From NCBI GenBank assembly GCA_902521325.1, contig CABYRE010000006.1:1-64000 (forward strand): 64,000 nucleotides of DNA, in the 5' to 3' direction. How positions within the stretch are numbered: the first letter of the stretch is position 1; the number at the start of each line of letters is the position of its first letter. Both the position numbers and the translations under genes were made by a program. The notes under the pieces are model-generated. The model did no database searches and was not told where the DNA came from. It saw nothing but the letters and a program-made list of their open reading frames with translations. Below, piece by piece: positions 1 through 10,418 of the stretch. Source of the stretch: an uncultured Alphaproteobacteria bacterium (lineage in GTDB: Bacteria > Pseudomonadota > Alphaproteobacteria > HIMB59 > GCA-002718135).

Positions 1-481
1 CAGGTTTACTACCAGGTAGCTTTCTTGTTCCTTCGGGGAAAATAATAATTGAAGATCCAAAAGATAATTTTTTTTGAACTTTTTGTAACATATCTCTCAT
101 AGCTTTTGTTCCACCATCTCTATTGATCGCAACCATATTAGACTTGAATAAATATTGTCCAAAAATTGGTATAAAAAAAAGCTCTCTTTTATGAACAAAG
201 AAACAATCTTTTAAATAGTAATAGAGTGCGAGTGTCTCAAATGCAGACTGATGTTTAGACGCAATTAATACACTTTCATTTGGAATATTTTCTAAACCCT
301 CAATTTTATGTTTAATATTACATATAAGATTAAGAAAAACAAAAATAACACGTATCCAAAGTTTGGTTGGATATTTAAGTAAATAACTTGGTAATAAGAG
401 AAAAGGTAAACATACAATACCCATCAACACAGTCCACATAACCAAGGAAATATAAAATATTATACTTTTTAAAATTAACAT
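1..481 (-). CDS. plsC: 1-acyl-sn-glycerol-3-phosphate acyltransferase (PlsC), C-terminus truncated by window edge
   Basis: Reverse-strand reading from ATG at 481 gives MLILKSIIFYISLVMW...SKHQSAFETLAL...VAINRDGG...IIIFPEGTRKLPGSK; HQSAFE and FPEGTR are acyltransferase motifs. Confidence 0.9.
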   Translation of the reverse strand, partial: MLILKSIIFYISLVMWTVLMGIVCLPFLLLPSYLLKYPTKLWIRVIFVFLNLICNIKHKIEGLENIPNESVLIASKHQSAFETLALYYYLKDCFFVHKRELFFIPIFGQYLFKSNMVAINRDGGTKAMRDMLQKVQKKLSFGSSIIIFPEGTRKLPGSKP

Positions 482-531
482 ACTTAATGATTTTGTTTTA
501 TATACTAGCCTGACTGATCTATATATAATTT

Positions 532-975
532 ATGTTCATTGTTTGCTCTAATTGTGAATTCAAGTATTTAGTAAATTCTGCAGATCTTAAACCAAATGGT
601 AGAATGGTTGAATGCGCAAATTGTAATCATCAATGGTTTCAAGAATCAGATGATACTGACATTACATCATCAGTCCCATCTACAAAAAAAGAAGAATTAG
701 ATCAAAATTTAAAAAATAATAAACAAAAAGAAAAATTAGAAAAAGGTCCAGTCAGAAATTTACCAAGTACAGTTGTAAGACAAGAGAAACCAAGTGTTAT
801 TAATTCAACTATAGTAATTGCTCTAGCTACAGTTGTGATTTTAGCAATATGGATTTATCGATCCTACGGTGTAAATACTTTTATTATTATTGATTTTTAT
901 ATTAGGGAATTTTTCTTTAATTTAAATTTGATAATTTCAGACTTAGCTAAAATTATACACAGTACTTTAAATTAG
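532..975 (+). CDS. MJ0042-type zinc-ribbon domain membrane protein
   Basis: N-terminal CSNCEFKYLV...CANCNHQW zinc ribbon, one C-terminal TM segment. Confidence 0.8.
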   Translation: MFIVCSNCEFKYLVNSADLKPNGRMVECANCNHQWFQESDDTDITSSVPSTKKEELDQNLKNNKQKEKLEKGPVRNLPSTVVRQEKPSVINSTIVIALATVVILAIWIYRSYGVNTFIIIDFYIREFFFNLNLIISDLAKIIHSTLN

Positions 976-2217
976 TGACAACCAACTCGGAATAGTATCA
1001 GCTTCAATTGTTTTCTCAATTTTCTCTGGAGAATAAATAATTGCATAATTATCATTGTGTACTAAAATTTCAGAGGGCAATGGTCTAGAGTTATAATTTG
1101 AAGACATTACTTTTCCATAGGCCCCTGTATTTTTTATAACTAGTAGATTACCAATTTTTTGTTTAGCCAATTTAATATTTTTTAAAAATATATCTGAACT
1201 TTCGCAAATTGGACCAGCAATGGCATAATTCATAAATTCTTCTGAGTTTACATTTATCGCTGATATTTCATGATGAGCACCGTACATAGCTGGACGTATT
1301 AATGTATTCATGCCAGCATCAACAATTAAATAATTTATACCTCCATTATTTTTAATTGTAATAATGGAAGTAACAGTAATTCCTGCTTCAGCAATTAAAT
1401 ACCGACCAGGTTCAAAAGATAATTCATAGTTTGTTTTTGTAAAACAATTATCTAGTTCCTCTTTTACCATCCCAATATTAAAATCTGGATCAGAATCCTT
1501 ATATTTAACATGGAATCCTCCACCCAAATCAACATGTTTTATATTAATACCTGATTCAATAAACTTATTGGCAGCCATCTTCATTTGATTAAAAGTATTT
1601 TTAAAAGCTTCAATTTTACTAATTTGACTTCCAATATGACAGCTAATACCAACTAAATTTAAACTTTTACAACTTTTAACTAATTCAACAATTTTGTCTA
1701 TTTTATCAATTTCGATACCAAACTTATCCGTTTTTTTGCCAGTAGAAATTTTATTCAAAGTTTCTCCATCAATATCTGGATTAAGCCTGACACCAATATC
1801 AACAACCCTATTTTTTTCTGTTGCTAAACTATCGAGCAATTTAATCTCTTCTAAAGATTCAGTATTAATTAATCGTATATTTTTATGCATAGCATAGAGT
1901 AAGTCTTGTTCAGATTTTCCTACGCCTTCAAAAATAATTTTATTTGGATTAAAGCCAGCCTCTAAAGCTCTTTTAAGTTCACCAACTGAAACTACATCTG
2001 CTCCAAGATCTAATGAGTTCATTAATTTCAAAATAGCTTGATTTGAATTAGACTTAATTGAATAAAAAATATTGTTGCCTAATATTTCTTTAGTTTTATT
2101 TACTTGATTAATAATTTTTTCTTGTGAATAAACATAAAAAGGGGTTTCACAAACTTTCACTAAGTCATGCAATGAAGTACCCTCAATATGTGGGTCATTA
2201 TTTTTATAATTAAGCAT
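967..2217 (-). CDS. lysA: Diaminopimelate decarboxylase
   Basis: PLP-binding YSIKSNSN, HIGSQI, GGGFHVKY, FEPGRYL, GPICESSD motifs; next to argH. Confidence 0.95.
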   Translation of the reverse strand: MLNYKNNDPHIEGTSLHDLVKVCETPFYVYSQEKIINQVNKTKEILGNNIFYSIKSNSNQAILKLMNSLDLGADVVSVGELKRALEAGFNPNKIIFEGVGKSEQDLLYAMHKNIRLINTESLEEIKLLDSLATEKNRVVDIGVRLNPDIDGETLNKISTGKKTDKFGIEIDKIDKIVELVKSCKSLNLVGISCHIGSQISKIEAFKNTFNQMKMAANKFIESGINIKHVDLGGGFHVKYKDSDPDFNIGMVKEELDNCFTKTNYELSFEPGRYLIAEAGITVTSIITIKNNGGINYLIVDAGMNTLIRPAMYGAHHEISAINVNSEEFMNYAIAGPICESSDIFLKNIKLAKQKIGNLLVIKNTGAYGKVMSSNYNSRPLPSEILVHNDNYAIIYSPEKIEKTIEADTIPSWLSLI

Positions 2218-2403
2218 TTAATCAGTATTTATAACAACAGATTGTTGACGTTTTTTTTCTTCTTCTAATTTCTCTAAACATGCTTCGTCACATGGGTATG
2301 TAATTACTGATTTGTCTACTTGATCCTCTGGTAAGCTTAATGGGCCAACTTTTCCACAACTAAAAGTAAACAACAAAAATGATAATAATATTAGTCTGAT
2401 CAT
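2218..2403 (-). CDS. lptM: Small lipoprotein (LptM/YifL-like)
   Basis: 61 aa, lipobox-like LFTFSCGKVGPLSLP; between lysA and argH as in many proteobacteria. Confidence 0.75.
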   Translation of the reverse strand: MIRLILLSFLLFTFSCGKVGPLSLPEDQVDKSVITYPCDEACLEKLEEEKKRQQSVVINTD

Positions 2404-3785
2404 TATAGGTATTTTTTTATAGCAAATTTTATCATTTTTTTAGTAATTTTGGGAGCTGTTCCACCAAAACTAGTTTTTGAGTTTACACTATTAATAGCTG
2501 ATAGCACTTTTTTTGCACCTGCGGTTATATTTTTGTCAAACTTTCTTAATTCATCAAGAGATAATGAATCTATATTTATTTTTTTTCTTGAACAATAAGC
2601 AACAACCTTTCCTGTAACATTATAAGCATCTCTAAAAGAATAACTAAGATTTTGGACTAACCAATTAGCTAAATCTGTAGCAGTGGCATTTGAATTGTCT
2701 ATCAACCCTTTCATTTTAGTTTTATTAAATGTTGATTTTGATAAAATTTCATTAATAACTTTTACGCACAAGAAAACATTGTCGTATGAGTTAAAAGTTA
2801 ATTGTTTATCATCTTGTAAGTCTTTACTATATGAAAGAGGCAATCCTTTAACAATATTAAGCATTGAACCTAAATTGCTAATAATAATACTTGTTTTTCC
2901 TCTGACAAGTTCTGCGCCATCAGGGTTTTTTTTCTGTGGCATAATTGAACTGCCAGTTGAAAGATCGTCTGGTAAATTTATAAAATTAAATTGTTGGTTT
3001 GACCAAAGTACAATTTCCTCAGCTATTTTTGACAAATGAACAGCGATCAAAGATAAAACAAATAAAAATTCTATTACAAAGTCTCTATCTGAGACTGTAT
3101 CCATTGCGTTTTTTGTTGGTTCTCTAAATCCTAATTCTTTAGATGTATATTTTCTATCAATAGGGAATGAAGTTCCTGCAAGTGCAGCTGCACCTAATGG
3201 ACTTTCATTTAAACGATATAAACAATCTTGAAGCCTTGTTCTGTCTCTACTAATCATTTCAACATAAGCTAAAACATGATGAGCTAATGATATTGGTTGA
3301 GCAATCTGTAAATGTGTATAACCAGGCATAATTGTTTCAGTATTTTTATTTGCAATATTAATCAAAGTTTTCTGAAATTTCTTTAGTTCACTATCTAAGA
3401 ATTTTGACTCTTTTTTAATCCATAATTTTAAATCAGTTACTACTTGATCATTTCTAGATCTTGCCGTGTGAAGTTTCCCTGCAACCTTTCCAATTTTTTT
3501 AAATAATAAACTTTCAATATTCATATGAATATCTTCAAGTTTTTTTGAAAAAACTACTTTGTTTTTTTCAATATCTCTTTCAATTGCTTTAAGCCCAGAG
3601 ACTATTGCACTTTGTTCTTTTTTGTTTATTATTTTTTGCTTCCCTAGCATTTTAGCATGCGCAATTGAGCCTGCTATATCTTCCTCATAAAGACGCTGAT
3701 CAATATCTATGGATGAATTAATATCATCTAAAATTTCACTTGGTCCTTTTGAAAAATGGACATTTCTTGAAGGGTTTTTTTTCAT
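2403..3785 (-). CDS. argH: Argininosuccinate lyase
   Basis: Signature GSSIMPQKKNPD, HTARSRNDQV, PGYTHLQ. Confidence 0.97.
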   Translation of the reverse strand: MKKNPSRNVHFSKGPSEILDDINSSIDIDQRLYEEDIAGSIAHAKMLGKQKIINKKEQSAIVSGLKAIERDIEKNKVVFSKKLEDIHMNIESLLFKKIGKVAGKLHTARSRNDQVVTDLKLWIKKESKFLDSELKKFQKTLINIANKNTETIMPGYTHLQIAQPISLAHHVLAYVEMISRDRTRLQDCLYRLNESPLGAAALAGTSFPIDRKYTSKELGFREPTKNAMDTVSDRDFVIEFLFVLSLIAVHLSKIAEEIVLWSNQQFNFINLPDDLSTGSSIMPQKKNPDGAELVRGKTSIIISNLGSMLNIVKGLPLSYSKDLQDDKQLTFNSYDNVFLCVKVINEILSKSTFNKTKMKGLIDNSNATATDLANWLVQNLSYSFRDAYNVTGKVVAYCSRKKINIDSLSLDELRKFDKNITAGAKKVLSAINSVNSKTSFGGTAPKITKKMIKFAIKKYL

Positions 3786-3889
3786 TTTCCGGGCCTATAA
3801 GAGATATTTATATTAATTTCCACCCTTATGCTTAAATTATTTTCATACATCAAATTTTTCTTATATAAGCTCAGCTTTATAGAACTCAT

Positions 3890-6124
3890 ATGAATATTAA
3901 AAAAGTAGTAGTTATAGGATCTGGGACTATGGGTAGTGGGATTGCTGCACAGGTTGCTAATGCAGGAATTTCTGTAACTCTTCTTGATCTACCTTCAAAT
4001 GAAGGATCAAGAAATCAAATAACAGAAAAAGCTAAAGAAAGAATTATAAAATCAAGACCTCCACTACTTGTAGAAAAAACTAAGGCAAAACATATTGAAA
4101 CTGGAAATATAGAAGACGATTTCTCTGCTGTCTCAGAAGCTGATTGGGTTGTTGAAGCTGTAGTAGAAAGAATTGATATTAAACACTCTATATATTCTAA
4201 AATACAAGATGCACGTAAACCCTCTTCTATAATCTCATCTAATACCTCAACTATTCCTTTGAAAGTTTTATCTGCAAATATGTCCGAGGATATGAAGAAA
4301 AATTTTTGCATCACACATTTTTTTAATCCAGTTCGTTACATGGCTCTTTTAGAAATTGTTACTGAGCCAATTAATGATACTGAAAAAATTAATTTCTTAA
4401 AATCTTTTTGTGATGAACAACTTGGAAAGGGTGTAATCATTTGTAATGATACTCCAGGATTTATTGGAAATAGGATTGGTGTTTATGCAATGCAAGTTGC
4501 TATGACTGAAGCATTTAAAATGAATATATCAATTGAAGAAGCAGATGCGGTATTTGGCAGACCAATGGGTATTCCTAAAACAGGTATCTTTGGTTTGTAT
4601 GATTTGATCGGTATCGATTTAATGGCAGATGTCTTAAAAAGTTTCATTAAAGAATTACCAATTGAAGATCCCTTTCACGAAGTTGCTCAAGAAATTCCGT
4701 TAGTAAAAAAACTAATTGATACAGGTTATACTGGAAGAAAAGGCAAGGGTGGTTTTTACAGAATGAATAAGTCAGATGGTAAAAAAACTCTTGAAGCAAT
4801 TAACCTGGAAACTGGAGAATACTCTCCTAGCAAAAAAATAAATTTAGGATTAGGTGATAAAATAGATATTAAAAAATTAATCGAAAGAGATGATAAATAT
4901 GGCAAGTATGCAAAATCGATACTAACAAAAGTAATTAGATATGCTGCTTTTCTAATTCCTGATGTTTCATCTAAATATATAGATATTGATGATGCTCTAA
5001 GATTAGGCTTTAATTGGACTATTGGTCCATTCGAGATGTTATCAAATATAGAAACAAATTCTTTTATTCAGGAAAATACTGACATCAACTATTTTGAAAC
5101 AATTCAAAATAATTTTAAATTTGAGAAGAGACCAGGCTATCTTGATCCTAATATTGACAATCTTAGATCTCTTAAATTAGACAAAACATTTCATAACGCT
5201 TCTGCAAACGTACAAGATTCTTCATCTTTTCAAATTGTAGAATTTACCACTAAAGCCAACGCTCTTAGCACAGACTCTATGCTTGCTTTAAAAGAAGCTG
5301 CACAAAATAATAAAAGCACAATTATAATAAATGAAGCAATGCAATTCTCAGCAGGTGTAAATTTAAATTATGTAATGGATTTTGCTAAAAATAATGAGTG
5401 GTCAAAAATTGAAAAATTTATCTTAGATTTTCAACAAACTTGTAAGGCAATCAAATATGCAGATAAACCTTTTATTGCAGCACCTTCTGGTTTAGCAATT
5501 GGAGGAGGATTTGAAGTAGTTCTTCACTGTGATTACTCTGTCTCACATACAAATGTTGTTCTAGGTCTTGTTGAATCTCTAGTTGGTCTAATTCCTGCAG
5601 GTGGTGGGTGTAAGGAAATGTTGTGGCGTTGGCTACAAACACCTGAAGGAAAAGAAAATTCAGAATATGCTTCTATGAAAGTCTTTGATCTTATTGGCTA
5701 TGCTATTACTTCAAGTTCACCAAACGAAGCAAAACCTAATCAATTTTTTCTTAGTAAAGATAAGGTCGTAATTAATAGGGATAGACAACTTACAACAGCT
5801 ATTGAATTACTTAATAATATTGAAAGCAGTTATATCAAACCCAGCGAACCTACATTCAGACTTGGTGGAAGTTCTGTAAAAGATAAAATGTTTGAAAAGT
5901 TAGAAAAACTTTACAGTGAAAAGAAAATAATGGATCATAGCTTAGAAGTTGGAAAACAAATTGCTTTTGTTTTAAGCGGTGGTGATACAAATATGAATTC
6001 TGATCTAACTGAAGATGATCTATACAATTTAGAGCTCGAAGCATTCATGAGACTTATCCAGATGTCTAAAACGCAGGAAAGAATAAAACACACATTAGAA
6101 ACAGGAAAACCATTAGTAAATTAA
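3890..6124 (+). CDS. FadN-type 3-hydroxyacyl-CoA dehydrogenase / enoyl-CoA hydratase
   Basis: N-terminal Rossmann VIGSGTMGSGIAAQ plus NTPGFIGNRIG, C-terminal crotonase domain (GLAIGGGFEVVLHCD, LVESLVGLIPAGGG); dehydrogenase-hydratase domain order as in FadN. Confidence 0.88.
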   Translation: MNIKKVVVIGSGTMGSGIAAQVANAGISVTLLDLPSNEGSRNQITEKAKERIIKSRPPLLVEKTKAKHIETGNIEDDFSAVSEADWVVEAVVERIDIKHSIYSKIQDARKPSSIISSNTSTIPLKVLSANMSEDMKKNFCITHFFNPVRYMALLEIVTEPINDTEKINFLKSFCDEQLGKGVIICNDTPGFIGNRIGVYAMQVAMTEAFKMNISIEEADAVFGRPMGIPKTGIFGLYDLIGIDLMADVLKSFIKELPIEDPFHEVAQEIPLVKKLIDTGYTGRKGKGGFYRMNKSDGKKTLEAINLETGEYSPSKKINLGLGDKIDIKKLIERDDKYGKYAKSILTKVIRYAAFLIPDVSSKYIDIDDALRLGFNWTIGPFEMLSNIETNSFIQENTDINYFETIQNNFKFEKRPGYLDPNIDNLRSLKLDKTFHNASANVQDSSSFQIVEFTTKANALSTDSMLALKEAAQNNKSTIIINEAMQFSAGVNLNYVMDFAKNNEWSKIEKFILDFQQTCKAIKYADKPFIAAPSGLAIGGGFEVVLHCDYSVSHTNVVLGLVESLVGLIPAGGGCKEMLWRWLQTPEGKENSEYASMKVFDLIGYAITSSSPNEAKPNQFFLSKDKVVINRDRQLTTAIELLNNIESSYIKPSEPTFRLGGSSVKDKMFEKLEKLYSEKKIMDHSLEVGKQIAFVLSGGDTNMNSDLTEDDLYNLELEAFMRLIQMSKTQERIKHTLETGKPLVN

Positions 6125-6164
6125 TTTGATTTCTTGTAGTATCGATTAAAATTTGGAGGAATGG

Positions 6165-7796
6165 ATGAATAATTTCGATACAAATCTTGATAAAAATACT
6201 GCTAATTTTGTTCCTTTATCTCCCTTAAGTTTTATTTCTCGTGCTAAAGATATTTATCCAAATTATGAGTCACTTGTTTATGGTAAAAGAAGTTATACTT
6301 GGAAAGAAACCTATAATCGTTGTACGAAATTTGCTAGCGCCTTAGAAAAACAAGGTATTGGTAAAGGAGATACCGTTTCCATAATTGCAGCTAATACACC
6401 TGAAATATTTGAGGCTCATTATTCTATTCCCATGATCGGTGCTGTAATTAATACAATTAATACAAGATTGGATGCAGAAACAATTGCATACATTCTAGAT
6501 CATAGTGATGCAAAATTATTAATCACAGATACACAATTTTCACCTACTATGAAAAAAGCTTTAAGCCTTTATGGAAAAAATATTCTTATTATTGATATTC
6601 ATGATGATCAAGCAATATTCAAAGAAGGTGAGGGTGAAAGAATAGGTAAATGGACTTATGAAGATTTTCTTTTAACTGGAGATGATAATTTTGAATGGTC
6701 TTTACCTGATGATGAGTGGCAGGCTATCTCTTTAAGCTATACCTCAGGAACAACAGGAAAACCCAAAGGTGTTGTCTATCATCATAGGGGTTCTTATCTA
6801 ATGTCAACAGGTAGTGTAACGGCTTGGAATATGACTAATAAATTAACTTTTTTATATACAGTGCCAATGTTTCATTGCAATGGATGGGGTTATCCATGGA
6901 CTGCTGCATTAATTCACGCCAAGGTTGTTTGTTGCCGATATATTATTGCGAAAGATATTTACAATTTGATTGATCAACATAAGGTTACTCATTTTGGAGG
7001 TGCGCCAATAGTATTAAGTTTAATCGCAAATGCAGATGAAAAAGATAAAAAAGTAATCAATCATAAGGTATTTGTTCTAACTGCTGGTGCGCCACCTACA
7101 AGTGCCATCCTTGAGAAAATGGATAACCTAGGTTTTGAGGTAATGCATGTTTACGGATTAACAGAAACATATGGACACATATTACAATGTGCATGGAATG
7201 AGGAATGGAATGAACTTCCTAAAACAGAAAAAGCAGATATTAATTCTAGGCAAGGTGTTCGTTATCCTAATACAGAAGAAGTTATCGTTGCCGATCCAGA
7301 GAGTCATAAACGTGTTCCAATGGATGGTAAGACAATGGGTGAAATACTTATAAGAGGTAATGTTGTGATGAAAGGATATTATAAAAATAAAGAAGCAACT
7401 GAAACATCTATGAAGAATGGCTGGTTTCATTCTGGAGATTTAGCCGTTGTTTATCCTGATGGTTACATTCAAATTAAGGATCGCTCTAAAGATATTATTA
7501 TTTCAGGTGGAGAAAATATTTCATCAGTCGAGGTAGAAAATGTTGTAGCAAAACATGACTCTGTTTCTCTTGTTGCCGTTGTAGCTAAACCAGATGAAAA
7601 GTGGGGTGAAACTCCTTGTGCATTTGTTGAATTAGCCCCTGGAAAAAATGCCACAGAAGATGAAATTATACAGTTTTGTAAAGAAAATATGGCTGGATTT
7701 AAGAGACCAAAGCATGTAATCTTTGGTGAATTACCAAAAACTTCAACTGGGAAGATACAAAAATTTGAATTAAGAACAAAAGCAAAGGAGTTATAA
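6165..7796 (+). CDS. Acyl-CoA synthetase (AMP-binding family)
   Basis: SLSYTSGTTGKPKGVVYHH, GWFHSGDLAVVYPDGYIQIKDRSKDIIISGGENIS; ORF-track start 6153 is TTG, while ATG at 6165 is preceded by ggagga. Confidence 0.9.
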   Translation: MNNFDTNLDKNTANFVPLSPLSFISRAKDIYPNYESLVYGKRSYTWKETYNRCTKFASALEKQGIGKGDTVSIIAANTPEIFEAHYSIPMIGAVINTINTRLDAETIAYILDHSDAKLLITDTQFSPTMKKALSLYGKNILIIDIHDDQAIFKEGEGERIGKWTYEDFLLTGDDNFEWSLPDDEWQAISLSYTSGTTGKPKGVVYHHRGSYLMSTGSVTAWNMTNKLTFLYTVPMFHCNGWGYPWTAALIHAKVVCCRYIIAKDIYNLIDQHKVTHFGGAPIVLSLIANADEKDKKVINHKVFVLTAGAPPTSAILEKMDNLGFEVMHVYGLTETYGHILQCAWNEEWNELPKTEKADINSRQGVRYPNTEEVIVADPESHKRVPMDGKTMGEILIRGNVVMKGYYKNKEATETSMKNGWFHSGDLAVVYPDGYIQIKDRSKDIIISGGENISSVEVENVVAKHDSVSLVAVVAKPDEKWGETPCAFVELAPGKNATEDEIIQFCKENMAGFKRPKHVIFGELPKTSTGKIQKFELRTKAKEL

Positions 7797-9106
7797 TGGA
7801 TCCAAAAACTTATAAATTTGACACACTAAGTCTACATGCTGGTTATCAACCAAGTAAAAACGCTGGCTCAAGACAAGTACCAATTTATCAAACAACTTCA
7901 TATATGTTTGATGATGTTGATCATGCGGCAGCACTTTTCAATTTAGAAAGAGGTGGTCATATTTATAGTCGTATGTCCAACCCAACAGTACAAGTTCTAG
8001 AAGAAAGAGTTTGTGCACTTGAAGGAGGAACAGCTGCTCTTGCAACTGCATCTGGAATGAGTGCAATATTTTTAACTATTATGACTCTATGTAACGCAGG
8101 CGATCACATGGTTGTGTCTTCACAATTATATGGAGGTACAGTAAATTTATTTAGATTAACACTTCCTAAGTTTGGCATTAAAACAACTTTTGTAAAACCA
8201 AGAGATACAGAAGGTTTTAAAAAAGCTATTCAGCCAAATACTAAAGGTATTTTTGGTGAGCTTGTTGGTAATCCTGGTAATGAATTAATGAACATGCCTG
8301 AAGTTTCAAACATAGCAAAAGAAGCAGGTATCCCACTAATAATTGATAGCACTTATCAAACTCCTTATTTGTGTAGACCTTTTGAACACGGAGCTGACCT
8401 TGTTGTACACTCACTAACTAAATGGATGAGTGGTAATGGTTCTTCTATGGCAGGAATATTAGTTGAAGGTGGAACTTTTGATTGGATGCAAAATGATAAA
8501 TTTCCTTCTATGACAGAACCTTACGAGGGCTATCATGGATTATCATTTGCAGAAGAATTTGGCCCAACAGCTTTTACAATGATGGCAAGAGCTGAAGGTA
8601 TGAGAGATATGGGGCCTTGTTTAGCACCACAAAATGCATGGAATATTTTACATGGTTTAGAAACTCTCTCTCTTCGAATGGAAAAACATTGTTCTAATGC
8701 TTTGAAAATGGTTGAGTATTTATCAAATCATGAGAGTGTTGCTTGGGTTTCTCATGCTAGTGCACCAGGACATCCAGACAAAGAACTAGCAGAAAAAATT
8801 CTGCCTAAGGGTACGGGGTCAATGATCGCCTTTGGAATTAAAGGTGGCAAGGAGGCTGGAGCTGCATTTATTAACAATGTAAAACTTGCATCTCATTTAG
8901 CAAATGTAGGTGATGCGAGAACACTAGTTATACACCCAGCATCTGCAACGCACTCACAAATGGATGAGGCAACTTTAAAATTTGCTGGATTATCTCATGA
9001 TATGATTAGATTATCAGTTGGCTTAGAAGACTTTGAAGATATTGTAAATGATTTCGAAGATGGATTCAGAGCAGCAAAAAAACCTCGTTTAGTTGCAAAC
9101 AAATAA
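7796..9106 (+). CDS. metY: O-acetylhomoserine aminocarboxypropyltransferase / sulfhydrylase
   Basis: Cys/Met-metabolism PLP enzyme: YSRMSNPT, DSTYQTPYLCRPFEHGADLVVHSLTKW, length 436 aa. Confidence 0.9.
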   Translation: MDPKTYKFDTLSLHAGYQPSKNAGSRQVPIYQTTSYMFDDVDHAAALFNLERGGHIYSRMSNPTVQVLEERVCALEGGTAALATASGMSAIFLTIMTLCNAGDHMVVSSQLYGGTVNLFRLTLPKFGIKTTFVKPRDTEGFKKAIQPNTKGIFGELVGNPGNELMNMPEVSNIAKEAGIPLIIDSTYQTPYLCRPFEHGADLVVHSLTKWMSGNGSSMAGILVEGGTFDWMQNDKFPSMTEPYEGYHGLSFAEEFGPTAFTMMARAEGMRDMGPCLAPQNAWNILHGLETLSLRMEKHCSNALKMVEYLSNHESVAWVSHASAPGHPDKELAEKILPKGTGSMIAFGIKGGKEAGAAFINNVKLASHLANVGDARTLVIHPASATHSQMDEATLKFAGLSHDMIRLSVGLEDFEDIVNDFEDGFRAAKKPRLVANK

Positions 9107-9922
9107 ATGAAGTTTAAAGTTCGAGGTATTAATACGTTTGCCTCCACTGGAGGCAGACCTTTTGATAAAAATAAACCTCTTATTATATTTGTACACGGTA
9201 GTGGACTAAGTCACATGGTCTGGGTTTTACAAACACGCTACTTTGCATTCCGTGGATATAGCGTTTTAGCTGTTGATTTACCAGGTCACGGATTATCTTC
9301 TGGTGAAAGTTTAAAAACTATTGAAGAAATGGGAAACTGGGTTGGCGATGTAATTGGAGCAGTTGGATGTAAAGAAGCTTCACTAGTTGGGCATTCTCAA
9401 GGATGTCTTGTAACAATGGAATGTGTTGCGCAACACCCAGAAAAAATTAAAACCTTAACTCTTATGGGTGGCGCATCCGCAATTCCAATGAACCCTGAAC
9501 TATTAAGACTTGCTGAAGAGAGTAATCCCAAGGCTGTTGATCTTATGATGGATTTTGCGCACGGTCCAGCAGGACATTTTGGCGGTCATCCTGTTCCCGG
9601 TTTATATCACCTAAATGTTGGCTCTATGATTGTTCAAAATAAAGAAATTAAAGATACCTTAGGTGTGGATTTTAGAGCATGCGATAATTATAAAAACGGA
9701 CCTGAGATTGCAAAAAAATTAGATTTACCAACTCTTTCTATATTAGGTGCACAAGATAGAATGTGCCGTTTAAAAGATGGAAAAATTCTTGCTGATTATA
9801 TTAAAGGCTCGGAAGTAAAGATTATTGAAGATTGTGGTCATATGATGCTCCTAGAAGAAGCAGATCAAACATTAGAAATTTTAAAGAAATTTATAGCCGA
9901 ACATTATCCTTTACCCAGTTAG
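9107..9922 (+). CDS. Alpha/beta hydrolase
   Basis: VHGSGLS, nucleophile elbow GHSQG, C-terminal DCGHMMLLE. Confidence 0.85.
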   Translation: MKFKVRGINTFASTGGRPFDKNKPLIIFVHGSGLSHMVWVLQTRYFAFRGYSVLAVDLPGHGLSSGESLKTIEEMGNWVGDVIGAVGCKEASLVGHSQGCLVTMECVAQHPEKIKTLTLMGGASAIPMNPELLRLAEESNPKAVDLMMDFAHGPAGHFGGHPVPGLYHLNVGSMIVQNKEIKDTLGVDFRACDNYKNGPEIAKKLDLPTLSILGAQDRMCRLKDGKILADYIKGSEVKIIEDCGHMMLLEEADQTLEILKKFIAEHYPLPS

Positions 9923-9960
9923 TAAATTTTAAAAATTTTTAGTAATTAATAATTTTGCTA

Positions 9961-10143
9961 TTACTGATTTTCTTCTTTATCAGGCCTTGTAAGTTCTTCA
10001 AGTTTACGCATTTCCTCTTCCATTTTAAGCTTTTCTTGCTCTTCACGTTTTTTTTTACGTTCCTCAGCCTTCATTTTTAGCTTAAGCTCTTTCTGCATTT
10101 TCCGGTCTCCCGCTTTAGATTTGTGATTAAAGTGAATGCCCAT
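9961..10143 (-). CDS. Small, highly charged hypothetical protein
   Basis: 60-aa Lys/Glu-rich ORF on its own strand between annotated genes. Confidence 0.5.
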   Translation of the reverse strand: MGIHFNHKSKAGDRKMQKELKLKMKAEERKKKREEQEKLKMEEEMRKLEELTRPDKEENQ

Positions 10144-10197
10144 ATAAACCTGTCAACTGTATACTAAATATTATAAAATTTTTCTAGAGTCTAAATA

Positions 10198-10392
10198 CTA
10201 ATTTCTTGCCAGCCAGACAATTAATACAAAAACAAATATAGCTATTGCTTGGAAAAGCACCCTCAGGCGCATTAGTTTATTACTGTGATTTTTATTTAGC
10301 TTTCCATTTACTGCCATTGCTATGACCCCAATGACTACGACTGCTAGAGTTGCAGCCATAAATAAAACTAGTACTATCTGCATTGTACCCAT
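10198..10392 (-). CDS. HIG1-type twin-transmembrane protein
   Basis: Two TM segments around NKLMRLRVLFQAIAI, the HIG1 pattern. Confidence 0.75.
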   Translation of the reverse strand: MGTMQIVLVLFMAATLAVVVIGVIAMAVNGKLNKNHSNKLMRLRVLFQAIAIFVFVLIVWLARN

Positions 10393-10418
10393 ATATATCT
10401 ATATAAAACTTTTCTTGA

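Noticed and set aside
1694-1897. Antisense and alternate-frame ORFs from the track (for example 1694..1897, 2683..3039, 4015..4314, 5856..6044, 7182..7430, 23993..24247, 33144..33494, 53225..53632)
   Set aside because: They lie opposite well-supported genes, have no recognisable motifs, and look like mirror reading of conserved coding sequence
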